A DNA stretch of 64,000 nt, taken from positions 5,194 through 69,193 of the forward strand of contig DASTOM010000031.1 of the NCBI GenBank assembly GCA_035762545.1, given 5' to 3'. The position numbers and the translations under genes were made by a program. The notes under the pieces were generated by a model, which saw only the letters and a program-made list of their open reading frames with translations, did not search any database and was not told the origin of the DNA. The DNA is from JANQRA01 sp035762545 (GTDB taxonomy: Bacteria; Actinomycetota; Acidimicrobiia; Spongiisociales; ZC4RG35). Positions 1 through 9,054 of the stretch are shown piece after piece (the first letter of the stretch is position 1; each line of letters begins with the position of its first letter).

Positions 1-101
1 AGGGTACCGGCCCACGGGGACAGAATTATTGGGAGGGACCAGCGTGCAGGGATGTGCCTCAGAGGCACCTGGCCGCACGATCGATTCTCCAAGCAACACT
101 G

Positions 102-674
102 CTACAGGTGGGGAACCACAGCAGCCACCGCTGCTCGCAACTCGTCGAGCGAAGCGTTGTTGGGGATCACCAGATCCGCCAAGGAGAGCCACTCGGCCCT
201 CGACGGCTGAGAATCCATTCGAGCCAAGGCGTCGGCTCGGCCCATCCCCCGCTCAACTGCCCTCTCCAGTCTCACTTCGTCCCTGGCATCGACCAGAACC
301 CGCCGCCAACCGTCCCCGAGGCCGTGACCGAGCACAGGGATCTCCACCACCACAGGACCCGTCAGATCCTTCACCCGGTCGTTGATCCTGTCGAAGATAT
401 GGGGATGAGTGATCCCTTCCAGCTCTCTCAGCTGACTCATGTCGTTGAAGACCACCCCGGCGAGCGCCCGCCTGTCGACCGCCCCATCCGTGATCACCTC
501 GGGCCAGCGGTCCGCAACCTGAGGAAAGGCGGGGCCATCCGGGGCGAGCACGTCATGTCCCACGCTGTCGGCGTCGACCGTTGTGACCCCAGCCTCGGCA
601 AGGAGGACGCGTACCGTGCTCTTCCCGGAAGCGAGACCACCGGAGAGGACCCAGCGATGCTGCTCAGAACTCAT
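102..674 (-). CDS. coaE: Dephospho-CoA kinase
   Basis: This 190-residue protein phosphorylates the 3'-hydroxyl of dephospho-CoA, the last step of coenzyme A synthesis in the cytoplasm. The P-loop GGLASGKST lies near residues 12-20, followed by the DAD motif (around residue 35) and the lid region expected of the family; the length matches bacterial CoaE. The ATG at 674 is preceded by a TACCGT -10 box 8 bases away that overlaps the promoter of the divergent kinase gene. In mycobacteria coaE directly follows rpsA; here about 11 kb separate them. Family assignment is secure from the P-loop and overall sequence. Confidence 0.93.
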   Translation of the reverse strand: MSSEQHRWVLSGGLASGKSTVRVLLAEAGVTTVDADSVGHDVLAPDGPAFPQVADRWPEVITDGAVDRRALAGVVFNDMSQLRELEGITHPHIFDRINDRVKDLTGPVVVEIPVLGHGLGDGWRRVLVDARDEVRLERAVERGMGRADALARMDSQPSRAEWLSLADLVIPNNASLDELRAAVAAVVPHL

Positions 675-682
675 CCGGGCCG

Positions 683-692
683 ACGGTAGCCT
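683..692. promoter_or_regulatory. Overlapping divergent -10 boxes for coaE and the histidine kinase
   Basis: On the plus strand TAGCCT (687-692) lies 6 bases before the ATG at 699. On the minus strand TACCGT (683-688) lies 8 bases before the coaE ATG at 674. The two hexamers share two bases. Neither gene has a Shine-Dalgarno sequence, so both transcripts are probably leaderless or nearly so. No convincing -35 was seen. Confidence 0.5.
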
Positions 693-698
693 TTCACC

Positions 699-2210
699 AT
701 GACGGCCAGTCCGGCCACACCGGCGCCCTGGGAATCACGTGTCCACCGGACTGTGCTGATCGGCCTGTGGCTCGCCCTGGTCGTGGGCATCGTCTCCAGC
801 TTCGCCGCTTTCGGCGCCGACGCCAACAACCTGATCGCGGCAGGTACCGCCACTGCCTACGTCCTCGGCTCGACGCTCATCCCCGAGTCGACCTACCGCA
901 TCCGTTTCGGTGTGGAGACGATCTGTCTCACAGGGGTGATCGTCGTCCTGGTCGCCCTCACCATGACCGGCGGGGCCTCCAGCCCATATCTGCTGCTCTC
1001 GATGGGCCCACCAGTGTTCTCAGCCCTCTACGGCGGTCCCCGGGCCGGTCTGGCCACGGGCGTCCTGTCCGGAGCTCTCCTCGTTCTCGTCACCCTCGCC
1101 GACGGCGGAGACGTGGTCGACACTGCGCCTGCCCTGGCTCTGTATGTCGTCTTCGTCCTCCTGGTGAGTGTGATCCGGAGACTTCTCGAAGACATTCACA
1201 ACCAGGCGACCACGTTGGCGGCGGAGAAGGAGTCGGCAACCGAACAGCTCGCTCGCCTGGAGGAGACTCACGGTGCCCTGCTCAAGCTCTCCGAGGATCT
1301 CTCCACTGGACGACTCAACGCCATCGAGGTCGGCGCCGACACGCTGGATACGATCCTCGCTCGCTTTCCCGGCTCCTCAGGCACCCTCGCCGTCGAAGGG
1401 GAGAATGGCCCGGTGGTACTCGCCGCCCGTGGGATCCCCGTCGAGGGCGGCCACGTGCACGATCTGCCCCTCGACACGTCGGACTCCCACGTCGGTGAGC
1501 TGCAACTCACCATCCCCGAGCCTCTCTCGACCGAAGAGCTCTCCGAGGTGGCAGCCATCATCTATCCGGTCAGCGTCGCCTTCGCCAATCTGCAACTCCT
1601 CCAGGACATCGTCGGATCGGCCGTCGCCGAGGAACGCACCAGGCTTGCACGGGAGATGCACGACGAGATCGGCCCCTCCCTCGCCTCGCTGGGTCTAGCC
1701 CTCGACATGACGGCGATGCAGCAAGCCCACAATCCCGACGTCGCCGCCGACCTCCAGATCCTCCGGTCCAACGTCACCAAACTCGTCGAGGACGTTCGGG
1801 CGTCGGTCGCTGACCTCCGCAACGAGCCGGGACCCACACTGACAGCCAGGATCCTCCAATCGACGTCGTCCCTCGAGGGAGATCCTCCCGTGATCGTCGA
1901 CCTCGACGAGCGGCGCCCGCCGCGACCGGCTCAAATCGGTGATCTGACCTCGATCGTCACCGAGGCGGCACGAAACGCCCATCAACACTCGAGAGCGAGC
2001 AAGGTCGTCATCTCGGGTCAGGTCGACAGGTCGTTCGGGACCTGTTCGGTGGTCGACGATGGCGTCGGATTCAACCCCGAACACGAGCCAGACGGGCACT
2101 ACGGGCTGATCGGGATGAGAGAGCGGGCGTCGAAGATCGGGGCGACCATCAAATTCGAGTCAAAACCGGGAGTGGGGACGGCAATAACGGTTGAATGGGG
2201 GTCGCGATGA
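699..2210 (+). CDS. NarL-type sensor histidine kinase
   Basis: This 503-residue membrane kinase has a multi-span N-terminal membrane domain (about residues 15-155), a short coiled coil, a GAF-like region (about 190-300), then a HisKA_3 dimerisation domain with the phospho-accepting histidine in REMHDEIG (His321) and a C-terminal HATPase domain whose G-box DDGVGF is visible. It should phosphorylate the response regulator encoded next to it, with which it shares an ATGA overlap. The ATG at 699 follows a TAGCCT -10 box by 6 bases with no Shine-Dalgarno sequence. The pair sits directly before two Flp pilin genes, suggesting but not proving that it controls them. The signal sensed is unknown. Confidence 0.9.
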   Translation: MTASPATPAPWESRVHRTVLIGLWLALVVGIVSSFAAFGADANNLIAAGTATAYVLGSTLIPESTYRIRFGVETICLTGVIVVLVALTMTGGASSPYLLLSMGPPVFSALYGGPRAGLATGVLSGALLVLVTLADGGDVVDTAPALALYVVFVLLVSVIRRLLEDIHNQATTLAAEKESATEQLARLEETHGALLKLSEDLSTGRLNAIEVGADTLDTILARFPGSSGTLAVEGENGPVVLAARGIPVEGGHVHDLPLDTSDSHVGELQLTIPEPLSTEELSEVAAIIYPVSVAFANLQLLQDIVGSAVAEERTRLAREMHDEIGPSLASLGLALDMTAMQQAHNPDVAADLQILRSNVTKLVEDVRASVADLRNEPGPTLTARILQSTSSLEGDPPVIVDLDERRPPRPAQIGDLTSIVTEAARNAHQHSRASKVVISGQVDRSFGTCSVVDDGVGFNPEHEPDGHYGLIGMRERASKIGATIKFESKPGVGTAITVEWGSR

Positions 2211-2845
2211 TCCGAGTAACGATTGCCGACGACCACCAGCTCTTTGCAGATGGGCTGGCCCAGGCGCTCAATAGCCTGCCCGACACCAGAGTCGTCGGTG
2301 TCGTCAATTCGGGCCCCGACCTCCAGGAGGCCATCGATTCCCAGCCTTCGGAAGTGGCTGTAGTCGACATCGAGATGCCCGGTGGCGATGGAATCAACGC
2401 CATCGAGAGCATCGGAGGCAAGACACGGGCGATCGTGGTCTCGATGCACGTCTCGGACGACCAGCGACTCAGGGCCAAGAACGCCGGGGCGATGGGATTC
2501 TTCTCCAAAGGGGTCCCACTGGCGACGTTGGCGGCCGCCGTACGCGCCGTGGCCGACGGCAAGAATCTATTGACCCTCAACGACGAAGACCGCGACGAGC
2601 TTCTCGAGACCTACCGGGAGGCAGAGCTCGACCCAGGAGCGGCCTCGCTCACTCCCAGGGAGCGGGAGATCCTGCAACTTCTCGCGGTGGGCATCTCGGC
2701 CACGGACGAGCTCGCCGATCGGCTCTATATCTCACAGAAAACGGTCAAGAACCACCTTGCGTCGATATTTCAGAAACTGGCGGTCAGTGACCGAACCCAG
2801 GCAGCCATCGAGGCCATTCGACTAGGTATCGCCAAGCCAAATTGA
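2207..2845 (+). CDS. LuxR/NarL-family response regulator
   Basis: A 212-residue regulator with an N-terminal receiver (acidic pair DD at 8-9, phospho-acceptor Asp54 in VAVVDIEMPGG) and a C-terminal LuxR helix-turn-helix (TPREREIL...SQKTVKNHL). It is the cognate partner of the upstream kinase. The start at ATG 2207 is preferred because it forms an ATGA overlap with the kinase stop; an in-frame ATG at 2195 would add four residues. Only 70 bases separate its stop from the first pilin start, so the pilin may be co-transcribed or directly regulated. Confidence 0.92.
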   Translation: MIRVTIADDHQLFADGLAQALNSLPDTRVVGVVNSGPDLQEAIDSQPSEVAVVDIEMPGGDGINAIESIGGKTRAIVVSMHVSDDQRLRAKNAGAMGFFSKGVPLATLAAAVRAVADGKNLLTLNDEDRDELLETYREAELDPGAASLTPREREILQLLAVGISATDELADRLYISQKTVKNHLASIFQKLAVSDRTQAAIEAIRLGIAKPN

Positions 2846-2915
2846 TGATTGAGTCGCTCGGCCCATGAGTGATCGGAGCACCCGAACTTATGCTGGACGT
2901 CGAAAGCAAAAGCTC

Positions 2916-3107
2916 ATGATGTACGCCAGATTCCAAGTTCTCAAGTCACAACTGCGGCGCACCGATAAGGGTGCATCGATGGTTGAGTACGCATTGCTCG
3001 TGACTCTGATCGCTCTGATCGCCCTCCTGGCGGTTCAGGTGTTCGGCACCACGTTGTCCGGAACGTACGACGAGATTGCCCAGGAACTGGTGCAGGCGAA
3101 CTCATGA
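2916..3107 (+). CDS. Flp-family type IVb pilin 1
   Basis: A 63-residue prepilin with a basic leader, the class IVb processing site KG/ASMVEYALL (Glu at +5 after the cleaved Gly, followed by Tyr) and a single hydrophobic helix rich in Leu, Ile and Ala. It would be processed by a TadV-type peptidase and assembled by the Tad machine encoded on the opposite strand. The start at 2916/2919 (tandem ATGs) gives the same leader length as pilin 2; an upstream in-frame ATG at 2865 would add a leader of doubtful value. A gene for the prepilin peptidase is not in the window. Confidence 0.85.
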   Translation: MMYARFQVLKSQLRRTDKGASMVEYALLVTLIALIALLAVQVFGTTLSGTYDEIAQELVQANS

Positions 3108-3197
3108 CGATGATTCCCGAGACCCATGGTATCGGGAGGGACGTGAGCTAATTTGCTCACTTGCAAGCCCAGCAGACTAGACCCAAGGAGGGGTTCA

Positions 3198-3380
3198 ATG
3201 CTTGCTCTGTGGACCAAGGTAACGAGCTGGATTCAGGAAGAGAAAGGTGCCTCCATGGTGGAGTACGCCCTCCTCGTTGTCCTGATCGCGATTATCGCTC
3301 TGGTTGCTATCAGCCTGGCCGGTAACGAGGTCTCCGAGACCTTCAGCACCATCGCTAACAGCCTCAACAGCGCTTCCTAA
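3198..3380 (+). CDS. Flp-family type IVb pilin 2
   Basis: A 60-residue prepilin, paralogue of the preceding one, with the cleavage motif KG/ASMVEYALL and a hydrophobic helix. The ATG at 3198 is chosen because AAGGAGG (3185-3191) is a near-perfect Shine-Dalgarno sequence at good spacing, so this gene is probably the strongly expressed major pilin. An in-frame ATG at 3153 lacks one. The gene is followed at once by a strong intrinsic terminator, consistent with an abundant short pilin transcript. Confidence 0.9.
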   Translation: MLALWTKVTSWIQEEKGASMVEYALLVVLIAIIALVAISLAGNEVSETFSTIANSLNSAS

Positions 3381-3402
3381 GCGTCAACCAACAAGACCGA
3401 TT

Positions 3403-3432
3403 GAGGGCCCTACTCGGGCCCTCTTTCTTTTT
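3403..3432 (+). terminator. Intrinsic terminator of the Flp pilin genes
   Basis: GAGGGCCC (3403-3410), loop TACTC, GGGCCCTC (3416-3423), then TTTCTTTTT. The stem is a perfect 8 bp and the T-run follows directly, reading on the plus strand. Confidence 0.9.
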
Positions 3433-3454
3433 CCCAGACACGGGATCTCGGTCT

Positions 3455-4798
3455 TCAGGGCGTGAGCACGACGAAATTGTCATCCTCGTAGTCGACGGTC
3501 CAACCCGCAGCGACCAGATCGGCTGCGAGCGGTTCTTCCGCACCCAACAGGGCCTGCTCCACCCCGTCCCTCTCGAAGATCGGCTCCCAATCGAGCTCAC
3601 CCCGTCTGACGGCCACCAGTTCGCCGAGCCGGTCGCCGTACAGCTCGGCGCGGTCATCCACGTACACCAGCGTTTCCGGCCACTCCGCCCAGATGAGATA
3701 TCCGCCCACCACGTCGTCGTGGAAGGTCCTGACGTCCTCCAGTTCGTCCGACGCGACGGTCGGGAATCGCTGCTCGGAGAGACCAGCGTCGCCAATCAGG
3801 AACAACGGCAGTGCGACGATGGCCACGGCCAGCACCCCCGCCGGGACAGGGCTCAGCCCCCGTTGCAATGGGAACCTGACCCCACGGAGGCTCTGAGCGG
3901 CCAGTGGGACGAGACCGATGAACACGGGGGGTATCGCCCGCAGGGACGTCGTGCCGAGGAACAGGAACGGGACAACGAGCAGTAGCCGGCTCATTCCAAA
4001 CTGATTCCTGATCAGGCCGACGACTATCAGGACGACGATGGCGAGAAGGGCGAGAAACGCCGGATCATCCAACCCGGGACGCCGCCACTCGGTGAGTGAG
4101 TCGAGAGCTTCCCTATTGGCTCCGAAGCCGACCAGGAACTGCACGACACTGAGACCGTGCGCGGTGGCCAGAGTCACCAGACCGCTGGCAACGGCCGTGG
4201 GGAGCCACCTCCACTCCCGCTCGAGCAGCAGCATGATCCCGAGGTAGGCAAGGCCGATCACGAAGCTGCCGTGTGACGCCGCCCACATCCAGAACAGGAA
4301 CGGCAGGGCCCAACGTGTCGAAGGGCGGGCCCACGCCAGGACTACGAGCGCCATGAGCAGGTAGGAGAAGAGAACGGGTCGTGGCACCAGGAAGGTCAGC
4401 AAGGCGAACAGCGTGAGAAGCAGGACAGTGGCCGTGGCCGGAACAGACGCCGAATCCCGGTACGCCACGCAACCGATGGTGGCGAACGTCAACAGACCCA
4501 GCACGACCAACATCAGGGGGACGAAGCCGAGACCACTGCCGCCCTCCAGCCATCCGTATAAGAGCTCCACGAGCCAACTCTGAGTCAGCCACGACTCCCC
4601 CGCCATGGTGAACGAGAACGGATCCTCGACGAGCACTTGTCCGGTGCCCATCTGGAGGGTGCCGGCCCGGACGTGCCACAGGAAGGAGTTGTCGGTAATC
4701 GCTTTCCAGGCGCCGGCGGCCACAGCCACCCAGGGCGCCAGCAACAAGAGGTGCCAGATGGTGATGCGACCTTGCGGCCTTCCGGCCGCCTCGGTCAT
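3455..4798 (-). CDS. Polytopic membrane protein at the end of the Tad operon
   Basis: A 447-residue protein with roughly ten hydrophobic segments from residue 14 to about 345 and a soluble C-terminal domain of about 100 residues. The N-terminal external loop carries an FLWHVRAG...DPFSFT...WLTQSWLVELL pattern that resembles the first loop of GT-C-type lipid-linked glycosyltransferase relatives, but I do not recognise a named family and catalytic acidic residues are not obvious. Its start overlaps the tadC stop by 4 bases, so it is translationally coupled to the Tad operon. A role in modifying pilins or envelope glycans is inference only. Confidence 0.75.
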   Translation of the reverse strand: MTEAAGRPQGRITIWHLLLLAPWVAVAAGAWKAITDNSFLWHVRAGTLQMGTGQVLVEDPFSFTMAGESWLTQSWLVELLYGWLEGGSGLGFVPLMLVVLGLLTFATIGCVAYRDSASVPATATVLLLTLFALLTFLVPRPVLFSYLLMALVVLAWARPSTRWALPFLFWMWAASHGSFVIGLAYLGIMLLLEREWRWLPTAVASGLVTLATAHGLSVVQFLVGFGANREALDSLTEWRRPGLDDPAFLALLAIVVLIVVGLIRNQFGMSRLLLVVPFLFLGTTSLRAIPPVFIGLVPLAAQSLRGVRFPLQRGLSPVPAGVLAVAIVALPLFLIGDAGLSEQRFPTVASDELEDVRTFHDDVVGGYLIWAEWPETLVYVDDRAELYGDRLGELVAVRRGELDWEPIFERDGVEQALLGAEEPLAADLVAAGWTVDYEDDNFVVLTP

Positions 4799-5730
4799 GT
4801 GTTGGCGAACGCGTCCGCGATCTGGATTGCGGCCGGTCCCAGTAGCACGATGAACAGGGCCGGGAAGATGCAGAACACCAGTGGGAACACCAGCTTCACC
4901 GGAGCGGCGAATGCCTTCTCCTGGGCCCGCTGACGCCGCTTGACCCGCATGTCGTCGGCCTGAACCCGGAGCACCCGGGCGATGGTGACACCAAAGGCCT
5001 CGGCCTGGATCATCGCCAACAGGAACGAGCGGAGCTCGTCGAGGTCGGTGCGCTCCATCAGATGGCGCATGGCGTCACGACGACTCACACCGACCCGGGT
5101 CTCCTGGAGCATGCGGAAGAACTCCTCAGACAAGGGCCCGGGGACGGTGCTGACCACACGAGCGAGAGCTGCGTCGAAGCCGAGACCGGCCTCGACCGAG
5201 ATGACCAGGAGGTCCAAAACGTCCGGAAGGGCCCGGAGCATTGCCTGTCTGCGTTCGTCGACCTTCCGCTCCAACCAGGCGTCCGGCCCGAAGAAGCCCA
5301 AGGCGATCGGCAGTATGAACAACACCGTCCGCTGCAGCGTGTCCGAACCGAAGTCGACGATGAAGAAGGCGCCGACGAGACCGACGGCCGTCGTCAGCAG
5401 TTTGATGACGGTGAAGGCCGGGGCGTCCAGATTGCCCGGATACCCGGCGAGCATGAGCTTGCGCTGCTTCTTCTCCAGGTAGCCGACAGGGGTGAACCTC
5501 TTCAGGAAGTTGCCGACACTTATGACCACCGGCCCAACGGTCCGCTGTGCCAACGGCTTGGCCAGCTCCTCCTCCCGGCCGACGCTGACAGCCTTGCGAC
5601 CGTACAAGTCGAGTTTCGAAGCCATGTCCTCCCGGGCCCGGGTGACACCCATGCCGGCCCAGATCACGACGAACAGGACCAGCGCGAAGACCGCGACTAC
5701 CGCAATCAGGATTGGGTCGAAGCCACTCAT
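4795..5730 (-). CDS. tadC: Tad pilus assembly protein TadC (type II secretion F domain)
   Basis: A 311-residue inner-membrane platform protein. It has an N-terminal membrane helix, a central pair of helices (about residues 110-155), the cytoplasmic T2SSF domain with the conserved stretch LPDVLDLLVISVEAGLGFDAAL, and a C-terminal helix. With TadB it forms the membrane platform that the CpaF/TadA ATPase drives to polymerise Flp pilin. Start and stop both lie in 4-base overlaps with its neighbours, so expression is tightly coupled. Confidence 0.92.
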   Translation of the reverse strand: MSGFDPILIAVVAVFALVLFVVIWAGMGVTRAREDMASKLDLYGRKAVSVGREEELAKPLAQRTVGPVVISVGNFLKRFTPVGYLEKKQRKLMLAGYPGNLDAPAFTVIKLLTTAVGLVGAFFIVDFGSDTLQRTVLFILPIALGFFGPDAWLERKVDERRQAMLRALPDVLDLLVISVEAGLGFDAALARVVSTVPGPLSEEFFRMLQETRVGVSRRDAMRHLMERTDLDELRSFLLAMIQAEAFGVTIARVLRVQADDMRVKRRQRAQEKAFAAPVKLVFPLVFCIFPALFIVLLGPAAIQIADAFANT

Positions 5731-7679
5731 ATCTCGATGTCCACGATCTTCTTGAGCCAGAACAGACCACCGGCGATCAGCAGGATGCCGACACCGAGAG
5801 CGATTCGGCCGAACGTCTCGTCCAAGAGAGGCTGCAGATAGCTCCGATTCGTGGTCCAGAGGAATAGGAACATGAGGAACGGCAGCGAGCCGAGGACGAT
5901 TGCCGAGATTCGGCCCTCAGCGGTCAGCGCCCGGATCTCACCCTTGAGCCGGTTACGGGCTCGCATGGTGTCGGCCACCGTCTGGAGGACCTCGGCGAGG
6001 TTACCGCCAACCTCGCGCTGGATCTCGATGGCCATCACCGCCCATTCGAAGTCGCTGGACTGCGTTCGGTCGACGACCCCTTCGAGTGCCTGGGTAACCG
6101 TCCTACCCAGTCTGGCCTCGGCGATGGCCCGGCCGAACTCACGTGCGGTCGGGTCAGGAGCCTCCGACGAGACGGCTTCCGTGGCCTGGAGCAGCGAGTA
6201 GCCGGCCCGCAGGGAGGTCGACATCAGGGTGAGGGTGTCCGGCAGCTGGTTCTCGAATTTGCGACGCTCCCGGTTGCCGGCGTACCGGATTCCAGCCACG
6301 AGGAGAAAGAGCAGGCCACCGAAGGCGATTACACCCCAGACGATCCCGTTGAAGATGGCCATCATGATGCCGATCACGGCGGCGAGACCGAGCATGGCCA
6401 TGATCGCTTCCCCGGGCGTCATCGGGACGTTGGCTTGTTCGAGTGTGGAGTTGACTCCGGAGAGCAGGCCGCGCTTCTTGACCTCCTCCTCGGCAGCCGC
6501 CGAGAAGCGGTTCAGGAGAGGAATTCTCTCCATCCATGACTTGCCTTCTTCTGTGGCCTCCCGCTGCCCCTTCCGGCCGTAGGCCTGGAGCCGCTTGGAG
6601 AAGCGCCCTGGATCGTCGTCATCCTCCCTTCCGAAAAGGATGATCAAGAAGAGGAAGAGAGTGAGGCCGAGTCCCGCGGCGCCGATCAGCAGCAGCGTGT
6701 CGAGACTCAGAGGTGAGTTACTCTCGACGACGACCGTCGTCAGGGGCGCCAGTGTCGTCGTGGTGCTCGAGCCTTCTGCGATCGTCGTCGTCACGGCGAA
6801 ACCCGAGACTGCGAACGTCTGCGTCGAGGTCAAGCCCTGATAGCCCACATTGAATTCGACGTCCCCGGGTGTGGAGATCGGCGATTCGAAGCGGGCAACC
6901 ATCGTGTTGCTGATCTCACGGCCGATCTGGTCGTACAGCCCGGAGAGCTGTGTCGGATCAGGGGTGGATAGGAACAGCCCACCACCGGCGGTTGCGATCG
7001 CCTGCACCGGCTCGGGGTTGAAGTCTGAACCTTCGAGGGCGACACCGAACGTACGCGCGTCACTGCCCTCGACCGCGGCGAGAGCCTCATCGAAAGTGGC
7101 CTCACTCGCCGTGTCCTCGCCGTCCGATAGGACGATGAGGTTGCCGAGGAGGTTCGACGCGCCCGGCTCGTCGAACATCTGGATGCCGCGGATGACCGCG
7201 TCGTTGAACGACGTTTCACCGTCGGCGACGATGGAGTTGATCGTGGCGTTCAGAGCATCCTTGTTGTTGGTGAACCCGCTCAGCACCAGCACCTCGTCGG
7301 CGAAGCTGAGAATTGCAATGCGGTCCTCGGCGCGGGCCTGTGCCACGAAGCTCCTTGCCGCCTCCTGGGCGGCCGCGATCGGCTCGCCGGCCATCGAGCC
7401 GGAGGCGTCTATGGCGAGAACCACACCGACGGGGACCGTCGAGTTGCCGATCGGCTCAACGGTGAGGTTGTTCACCGCTTGGCCGTTGGCAGTCACCTCG
7501 ACAGCCGCCGGGTCGGGATCTTCTGCGAAGTTGCGGAACTCCACGATCATCTGGGTCGCCCCGTTCTCGGGATAGCGCGACCCGTTGATGTCGACGATCT
7601 CGACCTCCTGGGCCTCCTGAGCCAACGCCGGCGCAGCGAACAGCATCAAGGCGGCGACGAGCGCCAGGAGTCTCTTCAT
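5727..7679 (-). CDS. TadB platform protein fused to an extracytoplasmic von Willebrand factor A domain
   Basis: This 650-residue protein is more than twice the usual TadB length. Residues 1-21 form a signal peptide (MKRLLALVAAL...ALA). Residues about 82-265 form a vWA domain with an intact MIDAS motif DASGS at 91-95, a threonine at 156 in DGETSF, and LSDGED near 184-189. A Thr/Ser-rich linker follows, then a membrane helix at about 327-349, and a C-terminal TadB part: paired helices near 425-465, the T2SSF domain (LPDTLTLMSTSLRAGYSLLQ) and terminal helices. The domain order puts the vWA domain outside the membrane. The start at ATG 7679 overlaps the cpaF stop by one base (TGATG); a TTG one codon upstream is less likely. 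Confidence 0.9.
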   Translation of the reverse strand: MKRLLALVAALMLFAAPALAQEAQEVEIVDINGSRYPENGATQMIVEFRNFAEDPDPAAVEVTANGQAVNNLTVEPIGNSTVPVGVVLAIDASGSMAGEPIAAAQEAARSFVAQARAEDRIAILSFADEVLVLSGFTNNKDALNATINSIVADGETSFNDAVIRGIQMFDEPGASNLLGNLIVLSDGEDTASEATFDEALAAVEGSDARTFGVALEGSDFNPEPVQAIATAGGGLFLSTPDPTQLSGLYDQIGREISNTMVARFESPISTPGDVEFNVGYQGLTSTQTFAVSGFAVTTTIAEGSSTTTTLAPLTTVVVESNSPLSLDTLLLIGAAGLGLTLFLFLIILFGREDDDDPGRFSKRLQAYGRKGQREATEEGKSWMERIPLLNRFSAAAEEEVKKRGLLSGVNSTLEQANVPMTPGEAIMAMLGLAAVIGIMMAIFNGIVWGVIAFGGLLFLLVAGIRYAGNRERRKFENQLPDTLTLMSTSLRAGYSLLQATEAVSSEAPDPTAREFGRAIAEARLGRTVTQALEGVVDRTQSSDFEWAVMAIEIQREVGGNLAEVLQTVADTMRARNRLKGEIRALTAEGRISAIVLGSLPFLMFLFLWTTNRSYLQPLLDETFGRIALGVGILLIAGGLFWLKKIVDIEI

Positions 7680-9040
7680 CAACCGGATCTCCGGGCGAAG
7701 GGCTCGGGATCGAACAGGTCGGCCGGAAGCCGGATTCCCTGGTTCTCCAACTCTTCGGAGAAGGTGGGGCGGATTCCGGTGGCCTTGAGGCGGCCATTGT
7801 ACCGCCCGTCGTCGTCGACACCCATTCCATAGTCGAAGAGGAACAGATCCTGGAGGGTGATGATCTCGCCCTCCATGCCCTCGACCTCGGTGACGTGGGT
7901 CACACGACGGGTTCCGTCCTTGAGACGGGCGACGTGGACGATGAGGTCGACAGCGGAGCTGATCTGCTCACGGATGGCCCGGACCGGGAGGTCGAAGCCC
8001 GCCATGAGCACCATCGTCTCGATACGAGAGAGGGTGTCACGAGGAGAGTTGGAGTGAACGGTGGTCAATGATCCGTCATGACCGGTGTTCATCGCCTGCA
8101 ACATGTCGAGGGCGGCGGCGTCACGAACCTCACCAACGACGATGCGGTCGGGCCGCATACGCAAGGTGTTCTTGACGAGGTCACGGATGGTCACCATTCC
8201 CATGCCTTCGATGTTGGCGGGGCGTGACTCCAGGGTGAGGACATGATCCTGGTGGAGCTGGAGCTCGGCAGCGTCCTCCACGGTGATGATGCGCTCGTCG
8301 CCGGGGATGTACGCCGACACCACGTTGAGGGTGGTCGTCTTGCCGGAACCGGTACCACCGGATATCAGGACGTTGAGACGACCACGGACACAGGCACGAA
8401 GGAAGTCGGCCACACGCTGGGTCATGGTCCCGAAGTTGATCAGGTCGGCTTCCTGGTACGGGTCGACGGCGAACTTACGAATCGTCAGGTACGGGCCACC
8501 GATCGCCAGAGGAGCGATGATGGCGTTGACACGGGAGCCGTCAGGGAGACGGGCATCGACCATCGGGGTGGCCTCGTCAACACGACGACCGATCTGACCC
8601 ACGATCTTGTCGATGATCCTGCGAAGGTGAACCTCGTCCACGAAGCGGACATCGGACTTGAGGATGCGGCCGGCCTTCTCGTAGTAGATGTCGTATGGCC
8701 CATTGGCCATGACCTCGGTTATGTCCGGATCATTGAGCAGCGGGTCGATCGGTCCGTACCCGAGAACGTCGGATGCGATCTCGTTGAGCAGAGCGCGACG
8801 GTCAGCGGAGGTGAGGGGAAGCCCCTGCTCCTGGTCGACTGCCCATTCCAGCATCTCGAGGACGCGGAGACGAAGCTCGGCGTCGGACATGCCTCTGTCA
8901 TACAGCGTCGGTCCGAGCTCCTCGACGACCTTGAAATGCAGACGACCCCGAAGCTCGCTCATCGCATCGTTGCGAGTGATCGTGGAATCGGATGACTCGG
9001 TCTGCCTCGCTGCTGCGACTCTTTCAGATAGTGACGGCAC
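7679..9040 (-). CDS. cpaF: Tad pilus secretion ATPase CpaF/TadA
   Basis: A 453-residue hexameric motor ATPase of the GspE/VirB11 superfamily that powers Flp pilus assembly at the cytoplasmic face. Visible motifs are the Walker A GGTGSGKT (228-235), the Asp box around VEDAAEL, the Walker B region IVVGEVR (about 300-306) and the His box HDGSLTTVHSNS. The GTG at 9040 has AAGGGA upstream at good spacing. It lies 14 bases after cpaE and overlaps vWA-tadB by one base. Confidence 0.95.
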   Translation of the reverse strand: MPSLSERVAAARQTESSDSTITRNDAMSELRGRLHFKVVEELGPTLYDRGMSDAELRLRVLEMLEWAVDQEQGLPLTSADRRALLNEIASDVLGYGPIDPLLNDPDITEVMANGPYDIYYEKAGRILKSDVRFVDEVHLRRIIDKIVGQIGRRVDEATPMVDARLPDGSRVNAIIAPLAIGGPYLTIRKFAVDPYQEADLINFGTMTQRVADFLRACVRGRLNVLISGGTGSGKTTTLNVVSAYIPGDERIITVEDAAELQLHQDHVLTLESRPANIEGMGMVTIRDLVKNTLRMRPDRIVVGEVRDAAALDMLQAMNTGHDGSLTTVHSNSPRDTLSRIETMVLMAGFDLPVRAIREQISSAVDLIVHVARLKDGTRRVTHVTEVEGMEGEIITLQDLFLFDYGMGVDDDGRYNGRLKATGIRPTFSEELENQGIRLPADLFDPEPFARRSG

Positions 9041-9054
9041 TGGTAGTCCCTTCC

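Noticed and set aside
54..68. GTGCCTC-A-GAGGCAC palindrome downstream of coaE
   Set aside because: It could form a 5-bp stem, but there is no T-run and the first 101 bases of the window show no other feature; too weak to call a terminator.
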